This document shows, piece after piece, positions 54,570 through 63,375 of a DNA stretch of 64,000 nt. Where the stretch lies: the NCBI GenBank assembly GCA_937906455.1, contig CALCYT010000040.1, positions 1-64,000 of the forward strand. Reading direction: 5' to 3'. How positions within the stretch are numbered: the first letter of the stretch is position 1; every line of letters starts with the position of its first letter. Source of the stretch: an uncultured Bacteroidales bacterium. Lineage in GTDB: Bacteria; Bacteroidota; Bacteroidia; Bacteroidales; F082. A model generated the notes under the pieces. The model made no database searches. It was not told where the DNA came from and worked only from the letters and a program-made list of their open reading frames with translations. Both the position numbers and the translations under genes were made by a program.

Positions 54570-55451
54570 CTATTTTCTTTTTTTCGCTTGCAAAGTATTG
54601 TACAGCAGTTCCACTATTGTCATCGGGCCTACGCCGCCCGGCACCGGAGTGATTTTTGACGCCACTTTCACCACCTCATCGAAATCGACATCACCTTCAA
54701 TGTGATAGCCTTTTTCTGTTGTAGGGTCTGCGATGCGATGTATTCCCACGTCGATGACTACGGCACCCGGTTTCACCATGTCGGCTTTGAGGAACAATGG
54801 CTTACCGATAGCCACCACTATAATGTCGGCCTGACGTGTTATCTCCGCGAGATTTTGGGTCTTGCTGTGGCATATTGTCACGGTAGCGTCGGCACCTTTA
54901 CGCGAAAGCATAACGCTTATTGGTGTTCCCACGATATTTGAGCGACCCAGTACCACCACATGTTTCCCGGCTGTCTCGATGCCGCTGCGTTTCAGCAGTT
55001 CCACGATGCCGGCAGGTGTTGCAGGCAAGAAACAAGGCTCTCCGAGTTGCATCAGACCGATATTGAAAGGAGTGAAACCGTCAACATCCTTTTTCGGATT
55101 GATGCTATGTATGACCTTGGTCTCGTTGATATGTTTCGGCAACGGCAACTGTATGATATAACCGTCTATTTCTTCGTCATTATTAAGAAAATCAATGAGT
55201 TTGAGAAGCTCTTCCTCTGTGGTGTTAGACGGCAGACGGTAAACAGAGCTTGTCATGCCCACCGACTGGCAGGCTTTCTCTTTTGAGGCGACGTACGTCT
55301 TGGAGGCGCCGTCTTCACCCACTATCACCGCAGCGAGATGCGGTGCATCCATGCCTTTGTCAAGCATTTCGGCCACCTCAGCGGCTATCTCTTTTTTCAT
55401 GGCATCAGCTATGGCCTTGCCGTCGATGATTTTGTTTTCTGGTATATTCAT
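54570..55451 (-). CDS. folD: Bifunctional methylenetetrahydrofolate dehydrogenase / cyclohydrolase
   Basis: FolD interconverts 5,10-methylene-, methenyl- and 10-formyl-tetrahydrofolate. The 293-residue protein has the YVASKEKAC motif with the catalytic lysine, the QLPLPKHIN block, VVVLGRSNIVGTP for NADP and the C-terminal PVPGGVGPMTI. It is between ffh and the OmpA gene on the same strand, with short gaps. Confidence 0.97.
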   Translation of the reverse strand: MNIPENKIIDGKAIADAMKKEIAAEVAEMLDKGMDAPHLAAVIVGEDGASKTYVASKEKACQSVGMTSSVYRLPSNTTEEELLKLIDFLNNDEEIDGYIIQLPLPKHINETKVIHSINPKKDVDGFTPFNIGLMQLGEPCFLPATPAGIVELLKRSGIETAGKHVVVLGRSNIVGTPISVMLSRKGADATVTICHSKTQNLAEITRQADIIVVAIGKPLFLKADMVKPGAVVIDVGIHRIADPTTEKGYHIEGDVDFDEVVKVASKITPVPGGVGPMTIVELLYNTLQAKKRK

Positions 55452-55464
55452 AATTTTAAAGTTA

Positions 55465-55496
55465 TTCAGTTGTTCAGTTGTTCAGTTGTTCAGTTA
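55465..55496. repeat. TTCAGTTG tandem repeat between ffh and folD
   Basis: Four 8-nt units (three TTCAGTTG and one TTCAGTTA) fill the gap between the ffh stop and the folD start. It is another example of short tandem repeats at gene junctions in this window. Confidence 0.85.
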
Positions 55497-55506
55497 AACT
55501 GACTAA

Positions 55507-56841
55507 CTATCTTCTGCGTTTCGTTTGTTGCATCATCTGCATCATTTTCTTGGCGCCGCCGGTTGAGACCATGCGCATCATCTTTGATGTCTCTTCAAAC
55601 TGTTTGATGAGTCGGTTCACCTCGCTGATGTCGTTGCCAGAGCCGAGTGCTATCCTGCGTTTACGGCTTCCGTTGATAATCTTAGGGTTCTCGCGTTCTT
55701 CCGGTGTCATTGAGCCAATAATAGCCTCTATGCTCTTGAAAGCGTCGTCATCGAGGTCATCGTCTTTGATTTTGTTCATGCCCGGAATCATATTAGCGAG
55801 GTCTTTGATGCTTCCCATCTTCTTGATTTGTTGTATCTGCTTGAGGAAATCGTTGAAGTTGAACTCGTTTTGCGCAAGTTTCTTCTTGAGTTTGGCAGCT
55901 TCCTCAGCGTCGAATTGCTCCTGTGCCTTCTCCACGAGTGACACGATGTCGCCCATGCCGAGGATGCGGTCGGCCATACGTTGTGGATAGAAGATGTCTA
56001 AGGCATCCATTTTCTCGCCGAGACCCACGAATTTGATAGGTTTCTCCACGACGGTGCGTATCGTGAGAGCCGCGCCACCGCGTGTGTCGCCATCGAGTTT
56101 GGTGAGTACCACACCATCGAAGTCGAGGCGGTCGTTGAAAGCCTTGGCGGTATTCACCGCATCCTGACCTGTCATGGCATCGACCACAAACAGAGTCTCC
56201 TGGGGCTTCACCGTTGACTTGATCTTTGCTATCTCGTCCATCATCTCCTCATCGACAGCGAGACGACCAGCGGTATCGATGATAACCACGTTTTTGCCGT
56301 CTTTTCCAGCCTTCGCGATGGCGTTCTGGGCAATCTGCACCGGATTTTTGTTGCCGTCCTCATAATACACCTCAACGCCGACCTGTTCGCCAAGCACCTT
56401 CAATTGGTCGATGGCGGCAGGACGATACACGTCGCATGCCACAAGCATCACGGTCTTGCCTTTCTTGTTTTTCAAGAAGTTAGCGAGCTTCGCTGAGAAG
56501 GTGGTCTTACCTGAGCCTTGGAGACCGGCTATAAGCACCACTGCGGGATTACCTTTTATATTAATCTCTGAATGCTCGCCTCCCATAAGCTCAGCAAGCT
56601 CATCATGCACTATTTTCACCATCAGCTGGCTTGGCGACACTGACGTGAGAATCTTCTGGCCGATAGCCTTCTCCTTGATGTCGTTGGTGACATCTTTTGC
56701 GATTTTATAGCTCACATCGGCGTCAAGCAGAGCCTTGCGCACCTCCTTAACTGTCTCAGCCACATTGATTTCGGTGATATACCCTTGTCCTTTAAGGATT
56801 TTAAACGAACGTTCTAATTTCTCGGTTAAGCCTTCAAACAT
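55507..56841 (-). CDS. ffh: Signal recognition particle protein Ffh
   Basis: Ffh binds signal sequences and 4.5S RNA for co-translational targeting. The 444 residues have an N domain, the SRP GTPase G domain (GLQGSGKTTFSAKLA, VACDVYRPAA, DTAGRLAVDE, TKLDGDTRGGAAL) and a methionine-rich M domain (about 325-444; GSMTPEERENPKIINGSRKRRIALGSG and a tail of MMRM, MMQMMQQ). It is driven by the -7 box at 56871-56878. No 4.5S RNA gene was recognised in the window. Confidence 0.98.
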   Translation of the reverse strand: MFEGLTEKLERSFKILKGQGYITEINVAETVKEVRKALLDADVSYKIAKDVTNDIKEKAIGQKILTSVSPSQLMVKIVHDELAELMGGEHSEINIKGNPAVVLIAGLQGSGKTTFSAKLANFLKNKKGKTVMLVACDVYRPAAIDQLKVLGEQVGVEVYYEDGNKNPVQIAQNAIAKAGKDGKNVVIIDTAGRLAVDEEMMDEIAKIKSTVKPQETLFVVDAMTGQDAVNTAKAFNDRLDFDGVVLTKLDGDTRGGAALTIRTVVEKPIKFVGLGEKMDALDIFYPQRMADRILGMGDIVSLVEKAQEQFDAEEAAKLKKKLAQNEFNFNDFLKQIQQIKKMGSIKDLANMIPGMNKIKDDDLDDDAFKSIEAIIGSMTPEERENPKIINGSRKRRIALGSGNDISEVNRLIKQFEETSKMMRMVSTGGAKKMMQMMQQTKRRR

Positions 56842-56870
56842 ATCTATATTTATCTAAATTTTCCGAACCG

Positions 56871-56878
56871 CAAATTTA
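56871..56878 (-). promoter_or_regulatory. ffh promoter -7 box
   Basis: The minus strand reads TAAATTTG, 29 nt before the ffh ATG and just past the end of the sulfatase gene. Confidence 0.6.
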
Positions 56879-56887
56879 CAATTTTTT

Positions 56888-58753
56888 TTAATACCTGTTA
56901 AACAAATCGAAATGATATTGCATATAAGCCTTTCCTTGTCGTGTCAGGCTGTCGGATTGCTCCTCAGGGAATGTGTTTTTCAACACGTTATTGTTGCTCA
57001 TTACAAACTCTCCCTCGTCTGTCTTCCAACCGAGACCATTGTTTAACTCAAAGAACGCGAAAGGCTTATAACAAGTGTTGAATACGTTTTTACTCCAGAA
57101 AAACTCATCATGACTGACGCCAAGTTGCGATAGAATCGTTGCCGGAATATCGGCGTTGCCGCATATCTTGTCAAATGTTGTCCCACGCAGTGAATCAAGC
57201 AGAGGCTCACCATATATCAATAATGGAATCCTATGATAATCAAATGATTCCATTGGATGGTTCTTGTAAGATGGATGACTGTGGTCGGCCATGAAGAGGA
57301 ACAAAGTGTTGCTGTACCAAGGCTGTTGTTTTGCCCTGTCGATGAAGAGTTTTATGGCGATATCGGTGTATTTTGCCGAGTTGACATACACCTTCTCAAG
57401 CTGAGGCCATTCAAGTTCATCAAAAATCTTTGGATAATCGTAAGGCGAGTGCGTGCTCAGGGTGAAGACAGTGGTGAAGAACGGCTCAGGCTGTTTGTTG
57501 ACCTCCTTGGCCACCCATGGAAGCATATCGGTGTCCTGAATGCCAAGTTTACCTTTATGAAAACGCTCTGTCACGTCATTGCCTTCAACGACACGGTCGA
57601 ATTTATTATATCTCAAATACGACAGGATATTGCCGTAATTAAGTTCTCCCCCGAAGTAGAAACTTGAGTAATATCCAAGAGTATCAAGCGATTGCACAAT
57701 CGATGGAATGGCATAATACTTCTCTGGATGGTTGGTGATGGTGGTCACGGGAAGACCCGGGAGACCGCCTAATATTGAGGCGATGCCTTGTTGGGAGCGG
57801 TTCGCCGAGGCATAAAAATTGGTGAACAGCAGCCCGTCTTTCTCAAGGTTATGGAAGTTAGGAGCAATGCTTGGATCACCGCCCAGCGACTCGATAAGGT
57901 CGGCCGACCAGCTCTCAAGAAGCACTATAAAAATGTTAGGACGCTCAGTCTTCAGTATGTTAACCGTTGATTCACAATCAGTTTGATGTGTCTCCTTGGT
58001 AATCTCCTCCGCCTTATGAACATCCATAAAGTTGAAATGGGCCTTATCGCTGACATTGATGTCGTTGGTGATATTTTCCATAAGGTTGTATGCCGGGTTC
58101 ACCGTCATGATATTGACAATCTTATAGTTACTGAAATAACCCGAGCTGGTGGAGATTGGTATTTCATTGAGACCGCCACGCATACCTATGAACATTAGTC
58201 CGAATGACAGCACGAAAACGACGGCATACATTACCGGATGAGCCTTGTCACGAACATAATCGCCATTGGATGGCTCTATCCATTTCACGTACCACCAGCA
58301 GAAAAGCAGCGTGAAACAAGCCCATAGTGAGATAAGAAGGACGGTTTGCTGCGTTGAGGCTGTGTTTATCACCTCGGAAGGGTTCTCAAGATATGCCAAC
58401 GCCTTGACACTCAGCTTGGTACCCCATTCGCCGTAGATGCCGATCTCACCCATCACGATGAGGATATAAACCGCGATAATGATGTAGAAATACCAGCGTA
58501 TCCAGCGATAGCTGACGTTGCGGTTAAAACATGTCAAGATGAAAATTATCAGAGCCGGCAGCGGTATCATGAAGCAGGCGGTCGAGATGTCGAGAGGCAG
58601 AGCCTTGAAGAATCCGCGAATGATTTCGAGGAAAGGCACTTGGTCAACGGTCACGAGATGCCAGTAGTTCACGATGAACACCACACGCATGGTGGTGAAC
58701 ATCAGCAGCAAAAACAGCAGTATCTTGACCAAATATATGACAAATCTTTTCAT
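56888..58753 (-). CDS. LtaS/MdoB-like membrane sulfatase-fold phosphoglycerol transferase
   Basis: This 621-residue protein has five N-terminal membrane helices (to about 190) and an extracytoplasmic sulfatase-fold domain with RPNIFIVLLESWSADLIESLGG and MADHSHPSYKNHP. Related enzymes transfer phosphoglycerol or phosphoethanolamine groups. The region of the usual nucleophilic threonine reads ASANRSQQGIASILGGLP, which suggests Ser at that position. The acceptor in Bacteroidetes is unknown. The -7 box is at 58768-58775. Confidence 0.88.
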   Translation of the reverse strand: MKRFVIYLVKILLFLLLMFTTMRVVFIVNYWHLVTVDQVPFLEIIRGFFKALPLDISTACFMIPLPALIIFILTCFNRNVSYRWIRWYFYIIIAVYILIVMGEIGIYGEWGTKLSVKALAYLENPSEVINTASTQQTVLLISLWACFTLLFCWWYVKWIEPSNGDYVRDKAHPVMYAVVFVLSFGLMFIGMRGGLNEIPISTSSGYFSNYKIVNIMTVNPAYNLMENITNDINVSDKAHFNFMDVHKAEEITKETHQTDCESTVNILKTERPNIFIVLLESWSADLIESLGGDPSIAPNFHNLEKDGLLFTNFYASANRSQQGIASILGGLPGLPVTTITNHPEKYYAIPSIVQSLDTLGYYSSFYFGGELNYGNILSYLRYNKFDRVVEGNDVTERFHKGKLGIQDTDMLPWVAKEVNKQPEPFFTTVFTLSTHSPYDYPKIFDELEWPQLEKVYVNSAKYTDIAIKLFIDRAKQQPWYSNTLFLFMADHSHPSYKNHPMESFDYHRIPLLIYGEPLLDSLRGTTFDKICGNADIPATILSQLGVSHDEFFWSKNVFNTCYKPFAFFELNNGLGWKTDEGEFVMSNNNVLKNTFPEEQSDSLTRQGKAYMQYHFDLFNRY

Positions 58754-58767
58754 AGCTTATTTTTTTG

Positions 58768-58775
58768 CAAAGATA
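58768..58775 (-). promoter_or_regulatory. Sulfatase gene promoter -7 box
   Basis: The minus strand reads TATCTTTG, 14 nt before the start codon at 58753. Confidence 0.65.
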
Positions 58776-58832
58776 CAATTTTTTTCATCACTCGATGGCG
58801 AGAAATGACAAATCTCTGTGCAATTTATGATT

Positions 58833-59063
58833 TCAATCAGTATTTTCGTCAAACAAATTCAGTTGATTCTCACAGTGATATAGTTCTGGCGGGACACCAT
58901 ATTCGTAATGCGAGATGAATCGCTCAATGTTCTTTTTTATCAGCTTGATTGGCGTCGTTTTACGCGCCTTGCAGTAGTTTTTGAGTGATTTGTACTGCCC
59001 TTGCGACAACTTGAACGTTATCGCATGATACTTGTAGTTTCTACGGTGATGTTTCTTTTTCAT
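58833..59063 (-). CDS. Small basic protein, possibly ribbon-helix-helix, ending in a QLNLF motif
   Basis: The frame encodes 76 residues and is rich in Lys, Arg and His. I recall similar short proteins in other Bacteroidales, but no named family. The middle, HAITFKLSQGQYKSLKNYCKARKTTPIKLIKKNI, could be a beta strand plus two helices as in ribbon-helix-helix DNA-binding proteins; this is inference. Near its end is ENQLNLFDE, close to the sliding-clamp binding consensus QL(S/D)LF. It is between the sulfatase and glmM, with no clear promoter box. Confidence 0.6.
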   Translation of the reverse strand: MKKKHHRRNYKYHAITFKLSQGQYKSLKNYCKARKTTPIKLIKKNIERFISHYEYGVPPELYHCENQLNLFDENTD

Positions 59064-59145
59064 AATATAGTTTTGAGAGTGGGGAGTTGAGTGTGGAGAG
59101 TAATGTCATTATTCCGACCCGACTCTCAACACTTCACTCTTACAC
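59064..59145. repeat. GAGTTGAG/CTCTCAAC low-complexity repeats
   Basis: GAGAGTGGGGAGTTGAGTGTGG on one side and GACTCTCAACACTTCACTCTT on the other could fold imperfectly together. Related text occurs at 24353-24391 and 63332-63357. The role is unknown; a terminator for glmM is possible. Confidence 0.4.
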
Positions 59146-60528
59146 TTATAAAAGTTTCTTCGCTTCATCAAGCATCATCTGAGCAAATCTGTCGGCATCG
59201 GCTTCCGTCTTGCCTTCGGAATAAACGCGTATGATAGGCTCGGTGTTCGATTTACGCAGATGCACCCAGCCTTCGGCGAAGTCAATCTTCACGCCGTCGA
59301 TGGTTGTAACCTGCTCGTTTTTGAATTTGTCGGCGATTTTCGCCAAGATTCCGTCAACGTCGGTCTGAGGTGTCAGCTGTATCTTGTTTTTCGACATGAA
59401 ATACAGTGGGAATTTCTTCTTTAGTTCAGATACGGTACATTGATTTTCAACGAGATATGTCAGAAACAATCCCACACCCACGAGAGCGTCGCGTCCATAG
59501 TGAATCTCAGGATAAATCACTCCACCGTTGCCTTCGCCGCCAATAACAGCATGCACCTCCTTCATCTTTGCCACCACGTTGACCTCGCCCACGGCGGCTG
59601 CTGAATATTGTCCTCCGGCGGCAGTGGTCACATCGCGTAAAGCACGTGTGGATGAGAGGTTTGACACGGTGTTGCCTTTCTGATGCTCAAGGATGTATGA
59701 TGCCACTGTCACGAGGGTGTATTCCTCGCCGTACATCTCACCTTTTTCATTAATAAATGCGAGACGGTCAACGTCAGGGTCCACGACGATGCCGAGGTCG
59801 GCACCGCATTCCTTCACTTTGGCGCATGTGTCAACCAAGTTGACCGCCAGCGGCTCAGGGTTATGTGCGAATCTTCCTGTCACCTCGCAGTTAAGCTCCA
59901 CGATATTCTTTACGCCCAACTTCTTGAGTAACAACGGAATGGCGATGCCTCCGGTAGAGTTTACGCCGTCAACGACGACTTTGAGGCCGGCTTTCTCGAT
60001 GAGTTCTTTCTTCACGAGAGGCAGTCGGCACACCATGTCGGCATGACGTTCAATCCAGCCATCCGCCAAGGTGTAAGAGCCTATCTCGTCGATTGGCGAG
60101 AACTCGTATTCATCTTTTGCTGCTTTTTCGAGAAGCCATTTGCCGTCTGCCGCATCGATAAATTCGCCTTTGTTGTCAAGAAGTTTCAAGGCGTTCCACT
60201 CTTTCGGGTTATGCGATGCGGTAAGGATCACGCCGCCGTCGGCTTTCAGCTCGGTGACAGCTATTTCCGTTGTAGGCGTGGTGCTAAGCCCGATGTCGAT
60301 GACGTCGGCACCCATCGCCTGCAAGTTGCCGCATACCAGCCGGTTGACCATCGTCCCGGAGAGCCGTCCGTCGCGACCTACCACTATTCTGGGACGCTTG
60401 ACGCCGCCACGCCTGATTAAACAAATAAACGCTGATGTAAGCTTTACAATATCAATCGGAGTAAGTCCGTCGTCCGGCCTGCCGCCTATAGTGCCGCGAA
60501 ATCCGGAAATTGATTTTATCAATGGCAT
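59146..60528 (-). CDS. glmM: Phosphoglucosamine mutase-type alpha-D-phosphohexomutase
   Basis: This mutase (460 residues) probably converts glucosamine 6-phosphate to the 1-phosphate for UDP-GlcNAc. It has the N-terminal SGFRGTIGG, the phosphoserine loop TASHNPKEWNALK, the metal loop DPDVDRLAF, the sugar loop GGEGNGGVIYP and the phosphate loop RKSNTEPIIRV. The metal loop DPDVDR instead of DPDGDR and GGEGNGG instead of GGExSGH are typical of a Bacteroidetes/archaeal-like branch, so the substrate is less certain than for classic GlmM. The -7 box is at 60548-60555. Confidence 0.85.
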   Translation of the reverse strand: MPLIKSISGFRGTIGGRPDDGLTPIDIVKLTSAFICLIRRGGVKRPRIVVGRDGRLSGTMVNRLVCGNLQAMGADVIDIGLSTTPTTEIAVTELKADGGVILTASHNPKEWNALKLLDNKGEFIDAADGKWLLEKAAKDEYEFSPIDEIGSYTLADGWIERHADMVCRLPLVKKELIEKAGLKVVVDGVNSTGGIAIPLLLKKLGVKNIVELNCEVTGRFAHNPEPLAVNLVDTCAKVKECGADLGIVVDPDVDRLAFINEKGEMYGEEYTLVTVASYILEHQKGNTVSNLSSTRALRDVTTAAGGQYSAAAVGEVNVVAKMKEVHAVIGGEGNGGVIYPEIHYGRDALVGVGLFLTYLVENQCTVSELKKKFPLYFMSKNKIQLTPQTDVDGILAKIADKFKNEQVTTIDGVKIDFAEGWVHLRKSNTEPIIRVYSEGKTEADADRFAQMMLDEAKKLL

Positions 60529-60547
60529 AATTCAAAATTTAGTTCTG

Positions 60548-60555
60548 CAAAAATA
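60548..60555 (-). promoter_or_regulatory. glmM promoter -7 box
   Basis: The minus strand reads TATTTTTG, 19 nt before the glmM ATG. Confidence 0.65.
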
Positions 60556-60681
60556 ATAATTTTTTTTAGTCTCGATACATTATCTTCAGTTTTTGGTCAT
60601 TTTTTTTGGCAAAGTGTGAAAAATAAAGTCCTGACAATAAAAACTTTTCATTTTTACCACAAGTGATATAACTAATTTTCG

Positions 60682-60689
60682 TATTTTTG
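60682..60689 (+). promoter_or_regulatory. TPR gene promoter -7 box
   Basis: TATTTTTG lies 14 nt before the ATG at 60704. It probably drives the TPR gene, the COG2426 gene and aroE. Confidence 0.65.
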
Positions 60690-60703
60690 CAAAAATTTAG
60701 GAT

Positions 60704-62125
60704 ATGTTCGACGACGACAATTTTTTGGATGACGACATGGACGTAAAGGAGCTTGTTGACCGTTTTGAGGAGATGGTCAAGGAGCATAGGTCATGCTATT
60801 TCGACGCCGATGAGTTGAACGTCATTTTGGAGCATTATCTGCGTCATAACAACGTAAAGAAAGCCAACATGGCTGCCGACATCGCCGTCAGATACCATCC
60901 CAACAATCCGCTTGTCAACATCATCAAGGCGAAGCAGTTTTTGGTGAACTCGAAAGCTAACGAGGCTCTCAAGACCTTGAAAAACGCTGACATTGACCGC
61001 AACGACGCCGATTATCTGATAACTTTGGCAGTGTGTTATTCCGACTTGGGTGAGCATCAGAAAGCCATCAACGCCTATATGAAAGCCGCCAAGGAATTTG
61101 ATTTCAAAGATTGTGAAGACATTTACAACTATATCGCGGAAGAGTATCAGTGCTTGAGCGACATGGAAAATGCCTTGAAATTCTTGAAGTTGGGGTTGAA
61201 TGGTGCCGAAGACATTGAGAATCAATATTTTGAGATAAGAAACTGCTACTCGGTACTGCAAAAGATGGACGAGGCTGTTGATTTTTTCCGTCATGAGATA
61301 GACCTTGACCCCTACAGCATAGCGGCATGGATGGCACTCGGCAACTGCTACGGGCGCATGGGTATGCTTGACAACGCCATCGAACAATTCGAGTATGCCA
61401 TCGCCATCGACCCGCATTATAAAAAAGCCTATATCGACATCGCCACGGCATATAATGAGCTTGACCGTTTTCAAGACACCATCGACTTGGTTAACGAGGC
61501 GTTGAGATACAACGCGGAGACGGCATTGCTATTGTGCCTTTATGGTGAGGCTAAAGCCAAACTCGGCGACAAAGAGGAGGCTTTACGGTTTTTCAAAAAA
61601 GCCATGGGAATGGATGACAGTCTTCCTGAGGCGTATGCCGGAATCGGATTTCTGCTCAGCGACGAGGGCGACCCGCTGTCGGCGATAAAATTCCTTCAAC
61701 ATGCGCACACCCTGTCACCGTACAACACCGACTATATGTATGTCATCGTTGAGGAATACAACAAGCTTGAGGATTACGACAACGCCATGAAGTATGTCAA
61801 TGAGATTCTGGAGTTGAATCCTTACGATGAAAACGTTTACATCGCCATGATGGAGTGCCATGTCCTCAAGGACGACCCCGAAAGGGCGATGGAGGCATTG
61901 GAACGCGGTCTGCTCATCCTTCCCAACAACGCGCCTCTCCTCTATCGCAAGGCATTTCTGTATTTCGCCCAAGAAAAAGACGAGTCGGGACTGCTAACGC
62001 TTGAGATGGCTCTTGACTCTGATTACAACGGGCATATCGAGTTCTTGAATTTCGATGCGGAGAACCTGACGAGCAACCCGAACATTATGGATTTAATTGA
62101 AGAATACCGGAAAAAGCAATCATGA
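60704..62125 (+). CDS. Cytoplasmic tetratricopeptide-repeat protein
   Basis: This 473-residue protein has an acidic N-terminus (MFDDDNFLDDDMDVKEL) and no signal peptide, so it is probably cytoplasmic. It consists mostly of TPR units, for example ADYLITLAVCYSDLGEHQKAI, IAAWMALGNCYGRMGMLDNAI and PEAYAGIGFLLSDEGDPLSAI. It is a scaffold of unknown partner. Its stop overlaps the next gene (ATGA), suggesting coupled expression with the membrane protein. Confidence 0.88.
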   Translation: MFDDDNFLDDDMDVKELVDRFEEMVKEHRSCYFDADELNVILEHYLRHNNVKKANMAADIAVRYHPNNPLVNIIKAKQFLVNSKANEALKTLKNADIDRNDADYLITLAVCYSDLGEHQKAINAYMKAAKEFDFKDCEDIYNYIAEEYQCLSDMENALKFLKLGLNGAEDIENQYFEIRNCYSVLQKMDEAVDFFRHEIDLDPYSIAAWMALGNCYGRMGMLDNAIEQFEYAIAIDPHYKKAYIDIATAYNELDRFQDTIDLVNEALRYNAETALLLCLYGEAKAKLGDKEEALRFFKKAMGMDDSLPEAYAGIGFLLSDEGDPLSAIKFLQHAHTLSPYNTDYMYVIVEEYNKLEDYDNAMKYVNEILELNPYDENVYIAMMECHVLKDDPERAMEALERGLLILPNNAPLLYRKAFLYFAQEKDESGLLTLEMALDSDYNGHIEFLNFDAENLTSNPNIMDLIEEYRKKQS

Positions 62126-62610
62126 AAAACTACTTTTACATATTTCTCATCGCCATGGTGCCTCTGATAGAGTTACGTGGTGCTCTTCCCGTAGCCTATG
62201 GCATTCACGCCGCCAACCCGGACTTTAACCTGCTGTGGAGCTACGTCATCATTGCCATCGGCAACATGCTGCCGGTGCCTTTCATCTACTTGTTCGCCCG
62301 CAAGGTGCTTGAATGGGGCAAGGGCAAAAAGTACATCGGCGGTTTTTTCACATGGTGTCTCCAAAAAGGCGAGAAAGGCGGTAAGAAACTGCAAGCCAAA
62401 GCAGGCAAAGGCCTTTATTGGGCATTGGTTCTTTTCGTTGGAATACCGTTGCCCGGCACAGGAGCGTGGACAGGCACACTCGCAGCGAGTTTCTTAGACA
62501 TGGGATTCAAGAAAAGTGTCATAGCCGTCGTGGGAGGCGTGGTGCTGGCAAGCGTCATTGTGGGCGTGGTTTGCACTTTGGGTTTTGGCGCAATATTTGG
62601 AATAAATTAA
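62122..62610 (+). CDS. COG2426 'small multidrug export' family membrane protein
   Basis: This 162-residue membrane protein of the Sm_multidrug_ex family has IPLIELRGALPVAYG-like sequence near the start (MVPLIELRGALPVAYGI), then LWSYVIIAIGNMLPVPFIYLF and the conserved GIPLPGTGAWTGTLAASFL. The family's transport function is only putative. The gene overlaps the TPR gene by 4 nt and is 2 nt from aroE. Confidence 0.88.
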   Translation: MKNYFYIFLIAMVPLIELRGALPVAYGIHAANPDFNLLWSYVIIAIGNMLPVPFIYLFARKVLEWGKGKKYIGGFFTWCLQKGEKGGKKLQAKAGKGLYWALVLFVGIPLPGTGAWTGTLAASFLDMGFKKSVIAVVGGVVLASVIVGVVCTLGFGAIFGIN

Positions 62611-62612
62611 AA

Positions 62613-63335
62613 ATGCAATACTACGGACTCATCGGACACCCATTAAGCCATTCATTCTCAAAGGCTTATTTTGAAGACAAATTCAAAAACGAAGACCTCG
62701 ACTGCTTTTTTGTGAACTTCGACATCGAGAAGCTCGACAGCATCAATGACATCCTTATCCAATATCCTGATTTACATGGTTTTACGATAACACATCCTTA
62801 TAAAAAAGAGATTTTCAGATACCTTTATGACATCGACGATAACGCCCGACAAATCGGGGCAGTCAACGTTGTAAAAGTCGATAATGACGGACATCTCATC
62901 GGATATAACACCGATTACATTGGTTTCCAAGGTGTCTTAGATGAGGCTGTAGATAGAAAAATCATCACCAAGGCATACGTTTGCGGCACCGGCGGGGCGT
63001 CAGAAGCCGTGAAATTCGTCTTGCAAAGAAAGAATATCAGTTTTGATGTTTTGTCAAGAAAAAACGACTCATATAAGTGCCTCAATGAACACGGTTTCCA
63101 TGACAACGAATTGATTGTCAATGCTACACCGGTTGGTATGTATCCAAAATCTGAAGAGATGCTCAACTTGCCATACGCCACGGCAAACAATAGCGACGTA
63201 TTCATCGATTTGATATATAATCCGGAAGAGACGATGTTTATGAGAGAAGCCAAAAAACATGGTGCAAATGTGTTCAACGGATTGAAAATGTTGAAGTTAC
63301 AAGCAGAAGCGGCATGGAAGATCTGGCGTGGTTAG
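62613..63335 (+). CDS. aroE: Shikimate dehydrogenase
   Basis: AroE reduces 3-dehydroshikimate with NADPH. The 240-residue protein has the shikimate-binding SHSFSKAYF, the catalytic lysine in GFTITHPYKKEI, GAVNVV and GYNTDYIGF, the nucleotide loop CGTGGASEAV and the C-terminal FNGLKMLKLQAEAAW. Standard AroE has VTIPxK where this has ITHPYK, as seen in some Bacteroidetes. I chose the ATG at 62613; the open frame upstream overlaps the COG2426 gene. Confidence 0.94.
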   Translation: MQYYGLIGHPLSHSFSKAYFEDKFKNEDLDCFFVNFDIEKLDSINDILIQYPDLHGFTITHPYKKEIFRYLYDIDDNARQIGAVNVVKVDNDGHLIGYNTDYIGFQGVLDEAVDRKIITKAYVCGTGGASEAVKFVLQRKNISFDVLSRKNDSYKCLNEHGFHDNELIVNATPVGMYPKSEEMLNLPYATANNSDVFIDLIYNPEETMFMREAKKHGANVFNGLKMLKLQAEAAWKIWRG

Positions 63336-63375
63336 TTGAGAGTGGAAAGATGGAGTTAAAGTTTTAGTTTAGATT

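Noticed and set aside
62418..62612. Upstream extension of aroE
   Set aside because: It overlaps the COG2426 gene and lacks AroE features; AroE begins MQYYGLIGHPLSHSFSK.
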